Shown one piece after another: positions 11,608 to 22,514 of a DNA stretch of 64,000 bases. The notes beneath the pieces are model-generated. The model was given only the letters and a program-made list of their open reading frames with translations, had not been told where the DNA came from and searched no databases. The DNA lies in the NCBI GenBank assembly GCA_026075535.2, contig AP026546.1, forward strand, positions 2,480,001 through 2,544,000. Direction: 5' to 3'. Positions within the stretch are counted from its first letter, which is position 1, and each line of letters begins with the position of its first letter. This stretch comes from Tricholoma matsutake (lineage: Eukaryota; Basidiomycota; Agaricomycetes; Agaricales; Tricholomataceae). A program made the translations under genes and the position numbers.

Positions 11608-12065
11608 TAGGCAAGTGCATGGGTAACCCATGGGTACTTTTGAGCATACCCATACCTGTACCCACATCTACCTGCAGAGAAATGAAAGATAAAAAGATAA
11701 AAGAAATGGTCCAGGAGATGCAAGTCCCCTGGGCCAGAGAAAAGAAAGAAAGAAAACACCCAGGAGATGAGTGTCTCCTGGGCCTGGTGTTGTTGTCCAT
11801 GGTGGTTGTGTTGTCCCCCCTCTTGTCATTGTCCCCCCTCTTGTTGTTGTCCCCCCTCTTGTCATTGTCCCCACTCTTGTTGTTGTCCCCCCTCTTGTTA
11901 TTGTTCCCCCTCTTGTTGTTGTCCCCTCCATCTCATCATCATCTCTGCTCCCTCCTACCCACCCTATGAGCAGGGGCTCACAGTGGTGGTGGTGGTGCAT
12001 CCCCCTCAGTTGTCATTGCTGTCAGTCCACCCATGATCCACTTCACGAGCAGTTTCTTGTGAGGC
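11608..12065 (-). mobile_element. Left part of a hAT-like element, family A related
   Basis: Starts TAGGCAAGTGCATGGGTAAC directly after an open helicase frame, resembling the TAGGGNANAGCATGGGT ends of family A. Inside, in minus orientation, are two hairpin modules (CCTGGGCC...CAGGAG at 11712-11738 and 11758-11785) and the palindrome ATGAGCAGGGGCTCA (11967-11981). A CCCCCTCTTGTTGTTGT tract at 11813-11930 is simple repeat. The matching right end is not in place because a second element begins at 12066. Confidence 0.6.
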
Positions 12066-12217
12066 TAGCATTTTAAAGTCCAGCTCGGTCCAGTTTTTTT
12101 CCATATTTAGAGTGAACTGGGACTGTAACCAGTTTGACTATGTTCCACATCTCACTAAAACTGGACCGGACCACAATGAAACCAGTTTGTTGCAGTCCAG
12201 TCTAGCCTGACAACTGG
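12066..12217. mobile_element. End fragment of a hAT-like element, family B
   Basis: TAGCATTTTAAAGTCCAG at 12066 matches the family B terminus (compare 9969), followed by the same GGTCCAG/AACTGGGACTG/ACCGGACC repeats. It is cut off at 12217 by the Ty3 LTR. The other end is not found beyond that element at 26999. Confidence 0.65.
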
Positions 12218-13254
12218 TGATGATACTCGACCCATAAACACAAGCAAAACACCTGAAAAGGTCTCGAATGGTATAACACAAGTTAGAGGAAGGGTGCAAG
12301 GTGGTACTAAATATCACCGCTGTTATCCAAGGGTGGGGGAACAAAGTTTGAGGAGGTCCAATGAGATCTGATGAAGTTTGAGGGTGTATGAAGTTCTGCG
12401 AAGTGCTTCAAGAAAAGTTCAAAGATGGTCAAGAAAGTTTGAGGAAGTTCAAGGGGTTTGTAGAGAATGAGAATAGTTTCGAAATAATATGTAGATAGAC
12501 AATAGCAATGTGAAATGATCTTGAGAGGGGATAGACAGTGGACGATAGTTTCAAGAGACTAGTGTGGAATTTTCGAGGAAGTTCGCAGTAACCCACTAAA
12601 CTTCAGGACTAAGACGAGGGGCTTGGACTCAAGAGAATTACTCTTAAATCAAATGATAGAAAATGAGAGGGCAATCCCTTTCTTGTTCTTCTAAGTAGCT
12701 AGTACAAGGCTATATAAGTTTTGAAAGATAGTACTAAAAAGGAAATAGAACATGAGGACTACATGAGGCAAGATATAAAACAATAAAGAACTTTCCAAAT
12801 CAGAAAATAAATGAGAAATGATAAGAAGGAAAATGTGTAGAGTCACGATATATCAAGGGTACCTGTCCTATTGATCCAATATATCATCAAAATATCAAAG
12901 CACTGCAATCACGTCCTAAAAGTGCATTGTCATATCTCCTTGTGTCCGGTGTTGCTTGATATGCGATGCACTAACTCATGCAAGGTGTGCTGCATGTGTC
13001 TGAAGGGTGGTGCAATAGGCATACAGCGACCAAAGGTGTTCGAGGTGCTGCAAAGTCATTTGAACTTGCTCAAAGTGTTGCAAAGTCATTCAAAGTTGTT
13101 CAAAGTTGTTCAAAGTGCCACGAAATAGTTTTGAAGTGATGTCACAGAGTTTGTAGTCATTTTGTGGAATTTGTAGGGGTTGGGAGCATGTGTGGTGATG
13201 TGTCGAAGCATTTGGAAACATTCCCAGAGCTTGGAGCACAAGGTGGACCTATCA
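12218..13254 (-). repeat. 3' LTR of T2
   Basis: Runs from TGATGATACTCGACCC (plus-strand reading) to GGTGGACCTATCA and is followed by TCCTCCCCCTTACT, the complement of a polypurine tract, as expected where minus-strand internal DNA meets a 3' LTR. It is 1037 bp, against 942 bp for the 5' LTR, from internal length differences. Confidence 0.85.
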
Positions 13255-13403
13255 TCCTCCCCCTTACTGAAATACTGACTGTCCCAGTCAGCCAATTGGA
13301 GACACATGACAATCACAGGGTCATGTAGAAAAGTATAAACAAAGGTCAAAAAACTTCCCTTTCTTCTTCATCAACTCCTACATCTCCGATACTAGCTCGT
13401 ACC

Positions 13404-16309
13404 ATGTCTCTACTCGCTGAACTCAACAACAAAATTCTCAAATACGCCAAATTGATGCCAGATCATGGTGCTGCTGAGGACCTCTGCTTTGAAGTGTGGG
13501 GGAAAGGATTTTGTGAGAAGATGGTAAGTTTTCATGTTCATTTTGCTATATAGGGGCTCAAGTGTTTCGTCTAGGCTGAATATGACAAGTTAGCAGACGA
13601 TCTGGGCGAAGAATGCCATATGGCCATTCAAATGGTCATCAATGAAGTTTTCAAGGTATTCAAACTGTTGGCCCATCAAGAGTGGGTTTCGTGGGGTGTG
13701 GAGCTTCTTTTCTCCGATTTGCGCGAGGAGGTAGAGCAAGAGATGAAGGAGGTGGAAGAAAAGCAGGTTCGGGAGGAGGATGAAATTTGATGAGTGGCCG
13801 ATGCTGCTAGGAAGGCGAAGCTCGACAATCAAAAGGCCTCGCTCACTACAGCTTGAAGCTTGGTGCTTGCCAAGTTTTGTGCAAAGAAGACGTTGAAGGA
13901 GGAGTTGCAGAGGCTAAATGCAGAGTTCATGGCTGAAGCAAGAGCAATTGAGAGGGCGGAGGCTGGGGAGGATGACAAAGAGGAGGGGGAGAGCGAGCTG
14001 CCCATGGTGAGGGTGGCAAAATGAAAGGTAGTGGAGCTCAAGGCAGTTGAAGATGGGGAGGATGCACTTGGGGAGGACACAATGGAGGTGAAGTGGGCAA
14101 GGTTCATGATGAGTGGACTGCTCAATTTTGAGGGTCCAGTAAGTGTTTCATTTTTTTGTTCGAAGGTTTTTCGGATTGCTAACAATTTCATAGTGCAATC
14201 AATGTGCTGGGTTCAAATCCCAGCCACGCTGTGTCATTGAAGAAGGAGCCCCAAAGGGCATCAATAGGGTGTAGCACGGGTCACATTGTGGGTAAAGTTT
14301 CACACACTGCACCCGCACCTGCCAACACCGCACCCGTCCTAACACTGCAACCGCGGTGACAGTTTTTTACCACAGTCTGTCATGAAATACTGCAGGTGTG
14401 ACACCGAGTGTATACACCATGGTTTTCACAATATTTTTGCCTTGTATTCGATGTTCTATATTGTTGAACATCCTGTATTTGTATTGTATAACTCCCTGAC
14501 TAAGTTAACTACACCCCCTGCATTCAATACCTAAGGTACAGATTTTTTTAAGTTTAAATAATGCATGTTACCATTTCCATTCCTTGATTTACATTCACAG
14601 GCAAAAAAAAAATACTGCTCGAGATGAGCGACAGAGGGATTTATTGATTGAATAATTTTATACAAATAGTACAATACTTGAAAAGAAAAACCCCGTCTTG
14701 CCGTGAGCAAGAGAGTGTGGGGTGAGGCATGGCAGTACTCCTCCCCCATGTCATGGTACCCGCTTGTTCTGTCCAGCTCCTCCCCCTCACTGTTGCCTTC
14801 AGTCCCACTGTTCATTTGTTCCCCCTGTGGTTCATTTCCCCTGTTGCTCCAGCTTCCCGTCGTCCTCTTCATGTCCATGTTGTTATACCCATTGTCCTGT
14901 CTCTCGTCCCTTGGTGTCTCCATCCATTAGTCTTCGTGCCATCTCTGCATTCCACTTGGCTTCATACTCATATTTCCAGACTAGAAAACCCTGTATGGCA
15001 TCAGTTAGAGATCCCATGTCACTGGCTCCTGTCCACTCACTACCTTTGAAGGTTATGATCGTCATTGGCCCCTGAGGCACTATACGAGGAACCCCTGGAG
15101 ATAAGGTAGAAGTACCGGAGGAACATGCAAGCAGCATGGAATCGTGTTTCTGGGGAAGTAGATAGCTGCTCGAGAAGGTTGAACTTGGTGTTGCAGAAGT
15201 TGAGACTGATGACAGAAGGGACTTGGATAAGGATGTGGAAGTTGATGACTCAGAGTGGAAGCTCAATGAGGAACAAGAGGAACTGCAAGAAGATGACCTT
15301 GAAGGGCACAAACTTCCTCTGCTAATCAGCACATAGATAGGAATGACCTAGAGACCCTGTTTCCACCCCGTGAGCAGTTGCTCACGGCAGCAGTTGGGGG
15401 TGCTGCAGTGCTGTGGTGGTGGTGGTGGTGGTGGCCATCATTGTTGTCGTCGTGGTAGTCGCATCATTGTAAGTGAGTTAAAACCTGTAAATAATGAAAA
15501 TAAAGTTAGTTGAATAAAGAAAAACAAGATATGAACAAAGAAAAATATACCTGGGGACCCAAATGACAATAAACATTGTTTGGGCCCCATTTCATTTGCT
15601 TCATGTTGTTTGCCAGTTGGTTAGAACCTAAAAAACAGTTAGTTGAAAATTAAAAGTACGGTTGAAATGATGACGCAGCTTGTTGATCAATGGCCAGCAA
15701 CTTCCACAGCCGGTGACTTAAATACCCATTAATAACTGTGACACTACCAAAACAGGTACGGTATGCCACAGGTATGGCATTTCAGCAACCGTACCCATAC
15801 CCATCAAACCCGTCACCTATTTACCGCAGGTTGACCTGCACCCATGCTTTACCCTAGGCATCAAGTGCACAGAGGTGTTGCAGTGGTGTTCTTGGGAAGG
15901 TGTATCGAGGAAAGGGCTTTGAAAAGGCAAGGGGAGGAAGTTCGGGGCTGCAAAAGGTGTTTCGCAGTCAAAGCCAGGTATGACTTTTGTTCAGACATGT
16001 TTTGAACTTTTCTAACCTTTTGTTCGGGTTGTTGTAGCACTTCAAATTCGGGTTGTGGGGCCTGTTGAGGCAGAGGAGATGGTTGCAGGGCCATTGAAAC
16101 TGTCAATGCCAAAATCGAAACACAAGAAGTGGTCTTCGAAAGGGAAAGCAAAAGTGAAGGAGGTTCGTGTGGTCAAAGAGTTCGAGGGGGCTGACAATGA
16201 ATGGATAGTGCGTCATAGCTTGATTGTGGCAAAGCTGATGCAGAAGAAAATTGAGATGGAGATATTGGGAAGGGAAATAGAGTTATCAGAGGTTATGTTG
16301 GAGGAATAA
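13404..16309 (+). pseudogene. Antisense accessory gene of T2: coiled-coil, zinc-cluster-like protein, split by a hAT-like insertion
   Basis: Transcribed opposite to gag-pol. Exons follow GT...AG: 13404-13523 (MSLLAELNNKILKYAKLMP..., CFEVWGKGFCEKM), 13575-14138 (AEYDKLADDLGEE, ELLFSDLREEVEQEM, then charged coiled coil to FMMSGLLNFEGP), 14194-15977 (CNQCAGFKSQPRC, the first half of a C6 cluster) and 16038-16309 (VRVVKEFEGADNEW ... LGREIELSEVMLEE, TAA). A 1.6-kb element with an 8-bp duplication sits at 14265-15856, inside the cluster codons; beyond it the frame resumes GIKCTEVLQWCSWEGVSRKG. Stops (TGA and TAG) occur in exon 2, and one cluster Cys codon reads GGC. It lies between integrase and 3' LTR, as in T1 and T3. 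The zinc-cluster resemblance suggests nucleic-acid binding, which is inference. Confidence 0.75.
14265..15856 (-). mobile_element. Non-autonomous hAT-like element, family A (copy A2)
   Basis: The ends are TAGGGTGTAGCACGGGTCAC and, reverse complemented, TAGGGTAAAGCATGGGTGC. It is flanked by an exact 8-bp duplication GGCATCAA (14257-14264 and 15857-15864). The 1592-bp interior has no transposase. It contains a GGT-repeat (about 15410-15435), the palindrome GTGAGCAGTTGCTCAC (15369-15384) and, on the minus strand, a hairpin at 15551-15588 followed by an intron-like segment with donor GTATAT. A 120-bp segment (about 14606-14710) is tandemly doubled in the copy at 50692. Confidence 0.92.
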
Positions 16310-16539
16310 AACTCTGTATCTTTTTCTTTTTGCAATTTAAATTTTGTGAGTCTCGAAAAGTAGCGATAAGAAAAGTAAAAGAAATAGAGAAATAAGGGAA
16401 AGGCTCAGTAGATCATCATGGCCGAAAAATCCTCTTGGAGTTTGCACAATGACACTATAATGCGATATCGCGACTTGTATTGTACACTAAAAGAAATAGA
16501 AGTCATAGGTAAGTAATCACGACAAGGAAAAGAGAATTA

Positions 16540-19500
16540 TTAATCATCTTCGAAGTGTGGAATGTCTTCAGGAATATCTTCATTGATGTTTGAAGTTTTT
16601 CAAAGTGTTTTGAGACATTCCAAGTCGATGTTGAGGACGTTCGGAGGGAGTGGAATCAATTTTTGAGCTAGGTATGGCAGAAGTCGAAATGCAGCAACAG
16701 GCCAATGGAGTACTGACCCATCGAGCTCACAAAGGATGTAGGCTTCTCCATAGTTTTGATCAATGATGATGAGGGGACCTAAATATCAAGGTCACATCTT
16801 GCAATTGAGGGACTTCTCAATCTGTGTGTTTCGAAGTAGCACTAAATCACCTTTTGCAAAGTTGTAGTCTTTGACAGTCAGCTGGTGGACTTGTTTGAAT
16901 TGCTTTGCAGCTTTGAGACATGCTGAAAAAACCTTCGAATAAAGAGTTTCAAGGTTGATCGAACATTTTTGCAAGGCGATAGCTCGTCATGCAATAAGAT
17001 TGGTTGTCAAGAGTATCAAATTCAGAGGGGGTTGCAAATACGTAGCTTCGGAGATGTTGAGTGGGATGAGGGGATGTGATCCTGTAACTGCAAAGTAAGG
17101 AGAACAACTCATATGTCTATGAACCATAACTCATTCTGCCCAAAACACAGAGTGTGCTCCAGCTGACCATTTGCTCTGATCTCCATTGACTGCTTTAAAT
17201 AGTGATTGTTGAACATTGAAGTGAGCTCTTTCGATGAGTCCATTTGCACAAGAATTGTAGCTGCTAATTCAAATATGGTTAATGTGATATCATTTTGAAA
17301 GGTACTCCAATGCTGTGATGGAGGCTGATCTGTTATTGCTCACAATTTCATATAGGGAGCCCCATTGACAAATAATGTCTTCGAAGATCCAATCGCTGAG
17401 GGTCATAGCATTTTCTTATTGAAGTTTACCCCTGGGTGTCAAATCTCATACCCTTACCCCTACCCCTGAACACCCTACCCTTAGGGGTAAGGGTATGGAA
17501 ACATATAAGGGTTGCCAAGGGTATGGGAGGGTTTGTCAAGGGTACAAGGATTTGGCACAAAATCAACATATTTAGAGCAAAATTCATTTGAAAAGTGTTG
17601 ATAACTATTGTATTTAGTATTAATATCACATATTAATACCTCTTATTAATATATGAAAGCCATTATCATGTTGGACAATCCCAAAATCTGAATTTAATTG
17701 ATTAAAATCTTGGATATGAGTCTTTGTAGCTGAAAAAATCAAATGATATTCTTACATAAGCATACCCCTGGCATACCCCTGTACCCTTAGTAAGGGTACA
17801 GGGGTATGCAAGGGTATGAACTTCCAAACCCCTACCCTTACCCCTCATACCCTTAGCCCAAAAACACAAGGGTATACCCCTACCCCTGCCTTGGCTTACT
17901 TGCTTAAAAGGGGTGCTGGAGTGGTGACTGTAGGTGGAATAAGGAGATTTCAAGGTTGTCAAATTTGGCAGAGGTGGCAAGTACAAATAAACCATGTGAA
18001 GTCAGCTTTCATGTTCGGCCAGCAAAAACCATCTTGTGGCCGATATTGTTGTGTGCTGCACAAATAATTTTGAGACAGCATTTGGGGACTGCGACAATCT
18101 TTTGAGCTCCATGAGAGTCCTTTTTCCATAGTCTGCCTGAGTCTAAAAAGAAATTAGTGCAATATTGAATGAAGGTAGTGTATTTGGAATCCAATAAGTC
18201 TGGGGGTCGTACCAAATCATCTAACCATTTTCGAATGCAAAGTAATTGTTTGTCATCCTTTTTCACATTGTTCATTTGTGGGACATCATTGTAGGTAAAA
18301 TCCTCCCCTTTACTGAGATCTGAAGAGAGGGAGAGTGTCGAAATTTGATGGGAAGGAAAGGGACGAGTTGTAATGGGATTAATTTGATGTACAAAACCAT
18401 GAAGCAGGTTGATCCAGTCTCCGAAATCATTTTCGTTGTCAAACTGATCATCTTTGTTTTGTGGAGGACATCTCGAACGTCTGTCTGGACCATGATGTGT
18501 GCCTGCCACATGGACTAATGTGAAGTGGAAGGTTAGAATCGATACAATCCATCAATTGATGCTAGCGCTAGGTGTGATATCAGGATTCGAGAGCATGCCT
18601 TTGATATACCTTGCATTGACTTCGACAATAAGGTTTTGGACCCCTATTAAATACAATTGAAGTGCACCAAGGGCACAATATAGACCATAGAGTTTGAGTT
18701 TGAGTTGCAAGAACCAGGATTCCCAGTTGCTAAGCATGATCGAGCCAAATCGACTGTAATACCATTTTTGAGGATTGTCGGGATTGCATTGCGTGAGAAA
18801 GAAACCAACAGTGATGTGTGAAGTGTCAACTGATAGGATAACTGGGGCGGGGGATGAGTAGTTGATTGCTCAAATCGCTGGGGAGTTGATTAAAGCTTCC
18901 TTCAAATCTTCCTGTGCTGCTATTTGTTTTGGTCTGAATTTGAAAGGAACATCTTTTCAAGTGAGGTAAATCAGCGCTGTAGCACGTTGAGCAAAATTTT
19001 GAATAAAGATATGACAGACTCCAATAGTTCCTAAGAACACTTTAACTTCAGTAAGGCTTTGACAAGGTCCCCATTTGCTAACTGCTGCAATGTGAGCAGG
19101 ATCGGCCAGACGACCTTCAATGTTGCATTGATGCCCTAAAACAATTATTTTGGGAACACAAAGATATAGTTTTGGACCCAAAAATGTTCCTCTGCAATAC
19201 CTCATGCATTGGACTATGCAATTCAAATTCTCAAAATGCTCCCAGACAAAGCGTTGAATGCCTGGGTTGTCAGTGATCATTTCGTAAGATCCACCAATTG
19301 TTCAATATTCTGATTTCGGACCCTTAACTGGTGTGTCATCAATGTAAGGGATGGTGATATGAGGGACTTTGGGTTGTAGGATGAATGTGATGTCATCGTG
19401 TAAGATTGGAACCAAGTTCGTCCAACCCATTGGTAGGGTGACAATTTGAAGCATGCGAAATGGAGTCTGGAAAGTTGTTAGATCTCAAGAAGATTCAACT

Positions 19501-20420
19501 ACTAGCCTTTCATCGAATGCAACATATAAGTCCAACATTCCACTGCAAGCATGGCCCCCAAACTGTTCAGCCAAATGCTTGGGGATTGGGATGACACCAG
19601 AGTGCTGAATTGTTACTTGGTTGAGCAGCTCGAGACTGTGGACAATTCAAAGCAATTTCATGTCTTTCTTTGCAATGCAAAACCATGGCAATCAATATGA
19701 TGAGTTTGATGACTCATATACTCCTGCTTCTATCTTCTTCTTCAGCATTTCACAGATATGTTCATACAGACCAGGAGGTATAGGGATGTTACATTCAACC
19801 CAAGGAGTGTGAGGAATAATGGGGAATTCAATAGGAGGGAAGAAGTCAGGGCAAAAACTTCCTCGTTCTTGTTCGGTCCATGCAAAACCTGTTTCATGAT
19901 TTCGAATAAAGTCATGCATAAGCTTTTGTTCTTCTGGCCATAGGAAATTGCCAGGGTGATTTTTGTCGATAATACCTTTTCGTTCGAGTGAATATCGGGG
20001 AGATGGGATAAATGATGGGAAATGAGGATTGAGTTTTGGCATATTCTTGAGGGGGTCACCAGTGATAGTTCGAATAATGCAAAATTGATCGAGTAGTTCT
20101 GTAATAACTGGTTGAACTTTCTGTGCGACTGGTTTGTATTTCTTCTTCGGAGCTGCGAAGATTGGGTATAGGGAGTTGGTTGACAAGACATCAGGAGGGG
20201 AAATGATACTAGAATCGTGCATAGGGGTGGCCATCAAGGCCAATACAAACATTGCATACTGGTGGCTAGCCATTAAATATAAGTTCACAAGAATCAAGGA
20301 AAAGCAAGGAGTGTTCAAAGAATTCGAGGCATCAATATTGGGAATATTCACAGTGTACTCAATAGTTATAGAAGAATTAGAATGGTCGAAGGAAATAATG
20401 AGAGCGCACTGGTTATTCTC
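16540..20420 (-). pseudogene. T2 pol: RT, RNase H and integrase relic
   Basis: Reading leftwards, the RT region has KKKYKPVAQKV, DFFPPIEFP, EMLKKKIEAGVYESS, FQTPFRMLQIVTLPMGW-like codons and an intact YIDDTPVKG catalytic motif (plus strand near 19320-19345). RNase H and the tether follow (18510-19000, THHGPDRRSRCPP). The integrase zinc region (HNNIGHKM, 18040-18060) and a C-terminal KGDLVLLRNTQIEKSLN block (about 16800-16870) come before TAA at 16540-16542. An unrelated 500-bp insert replaces about 95 bp of integrase at 17428-17930. Many TGA/TAA stops and several frame changes are present. It cannot be translated in full. Confidence 0.85.
17428..17930. mobile_element. AGGGTA-rich insertion in T2 integrase (unclassified MITE-like)
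   Basis: Alignment by eye to T3 (58470-58590) shows foreign DNA here replacing about 95 bp of integrase. Both flanks of the insert are dense in TACCCYTA / TARGGGTA on alternating strands, for example CATACCCTTACCCCTACCCC near 17450, ACCCTTAGGGGTAAGGGTA near 17480, and several more at 17755-17885. Arms can fold back on each other. No target duplication is clear, and the class is unknown. It is not a TTAGGG telomere array. Confidence 0.55.
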
Positions 20421-20708
20421 TGAGATTTATCCTCTAGTTGCGAAAATCCTCACAAACTACTCTTCTTTGGCAATTAGATTGGGGAATAGTCAGAATAGCA
20501 CAAGATCGTGTCAAATTCAGATTAAAAAATATTTTTGTTTGAGCTTCGTTTCAATAATTCTTGACAGTACTTTCGGTGAGAACATTGAATGGTCGTCCAA
20601 GCAGAATGTTGTAGGCTGGGTCTCAGATGATGTGAATTTGCATGTAGAGGGTGATGCTACCAACTTTGCAAGGTATGTTCCATGCTAAACCTAAGATTTG
20701 GTCAATGC

Positions 20709-22506
20709 TAGTGTTTGAAAGTCTGGTTCATCGAACTGGAAAAAAACTGAAACTGAGCCAAACTGGACTGTGGTTCAGTTATTTTGTGGTTGCAGTTGCC
20801 CTCATTTGCCCAGCCCATTGGTTGCAGTTGCATTGATTTGAATACTTATTTAAAGTCAATTGAAACTGGTTCTAACCAGTTCTAACTGACCTCAGTCTAC
20901 ACACTATATAGTAGATGTAATTTAATTAAAATCAAATGTAATAATAACTAAAATAAAATAATACTGGCACGTGCCCAAGAGAAGAACACAAAAAGCAAGG
21001 GCTTATATACCGTGAGGCTGTGCATGGACCATTTTGTCATGTTTGTGCAACCAAGAAAAGAAAGTGGCACCACTTTCAAACATCTTTCACATGACTGCCA
21101 AACAACCAACACCATGTCACCCACCTTCCACATCCACCAGGACCACCACCACTGCTACAAACGAACCAACATGGCCCACCCAGACAATCCCAGTTGCATC
21201 GTCTGGGCCTTAGGTATGTTTCTTTATTATTGATTCCTTGTTTTTCAACTAACTAACTATTTTGTCATTGTTTTAGGTTCTTACCTTTTGATAACGGCAC
21301 CATAGCCACAAATGGACCAACACAACCACCCCAGACAATGCCAGTTGCACTGTTTGGGCATTGGGTATGTTTTTTATCATTGATTCATTGTTTTTTTAAC
21401 TAAATATTTTGTCGTTGTTTTCACGTTCTTAATCTTTTGATGACACCTACACCCAACCACCACACTATGCCTGCAAGCCCCTGCTTGTAGGGTGGTAATG
21501 TGAGCAATGCCAGACAATGAGGGCAGCAGACAATGACGCCAAGACCAGACAACAACAACGACACCAGCAACCTACAATGACACCAACACCAACACCAATG
21601 CTAACACCAACACCAATGCCTAATGCCAATGCCAGACAACGACACCATTGATGAGGACACTAACACCAACACCAGACACACCTGCCACTACACCCACATC
21701 CCCCACATCGGATAGCACTGCCAAATGCCGCCAACAAAACACATTGGGTGCAAACAATGACAGATGTCATTTGTGCCCCAGGTAATGTTCATTTAATGTT
21801 CTTTTTCAATTAACTCATGTTTTCTTTTCTTTTCTAGGTTCTAATTATGTTATAATAATGTTAACGAGACCACACCAAGATGCCCCGCCCACCGCTGTGA
21901 GCCCCTGCTTGCAGGGTGGTTAATGGGTCTTGTCAATGTGGCAGCAGTGCCATGTCACAACCACCTACCATGAACATTGACAACAATGACAACAATGAAT
22001 ACGATGACAACGACAATGAATACGATGATGTGGCGCTGCCACCATGTCACCAACGATGATCACAACATGGCAGCAGCTGGCATATAATGCCAACACTGGA
22101 CACCGATGACACCAGCCCCTCTCACTCCAAACGTGGGAGGTTTTTTTCTTTCTTTTGATAGATGACTCCCCCTCCTCACATATCCTGCGAGGTGGGGTTT
22201 TCTTAGCTCTTATTTTATTATCTACATGCCTGCTTGCAGGCTCCTGCCATTATTTTACTCTATAATATTATTAGTATGTATATAATTGTGTAGATAACCT
22301 TGGTTTAGACCGATGCGAGTCAGTCGACAACCAGTTGTGGTCGAACCGACCATAACCAGTGGTCGAGCTGGACCGAACTGCAGTGAACCAACTACGTGCA
22401 GTTCGGTCTGGTTTTATTTAACTTTTGAATGTATTTTGACCAGTTCCAGTTCCGGTTCCATCCTAAAATGGAAAAAAACCAGACTGAGCCAGACCTTCAA
22501 ACACTA
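20709..22506 (+). mobile_element. Non-autonomous hAT-like element, family B (copy B2)
   Basis: The ends are TAGTGTTTGAAAGTCTGG and, reverse complemented, TAGTGTTTGAAGGTCTGG. It is flanked by an exact 8-bp duplication GTCAATGC (20701-20708 and 22507-22514). It is 1798 bp with no transposase frame. Subterminal CCAGTT/AACTGG repeats match B1. The interior carries three hairpin-plus-intron modules (donors near 21213, 21364 and 21782) and two copies of the palindrome GAGCCCCTGCTTG...GGGTGG (about 21471-21494 and 21896-21919), all in plus orientation. It interrupts the T2 protease region. Confidence 0.93.
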
Positions 22507-22514
22507 GTCAATGC

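Noticed and set aside
17428..17930. Interstitial telomere repeat
   Set aside because: The repeated motif is AGGGTA/TACCCT with irregular spacing on both strands, not a tandem TTAGGG array.
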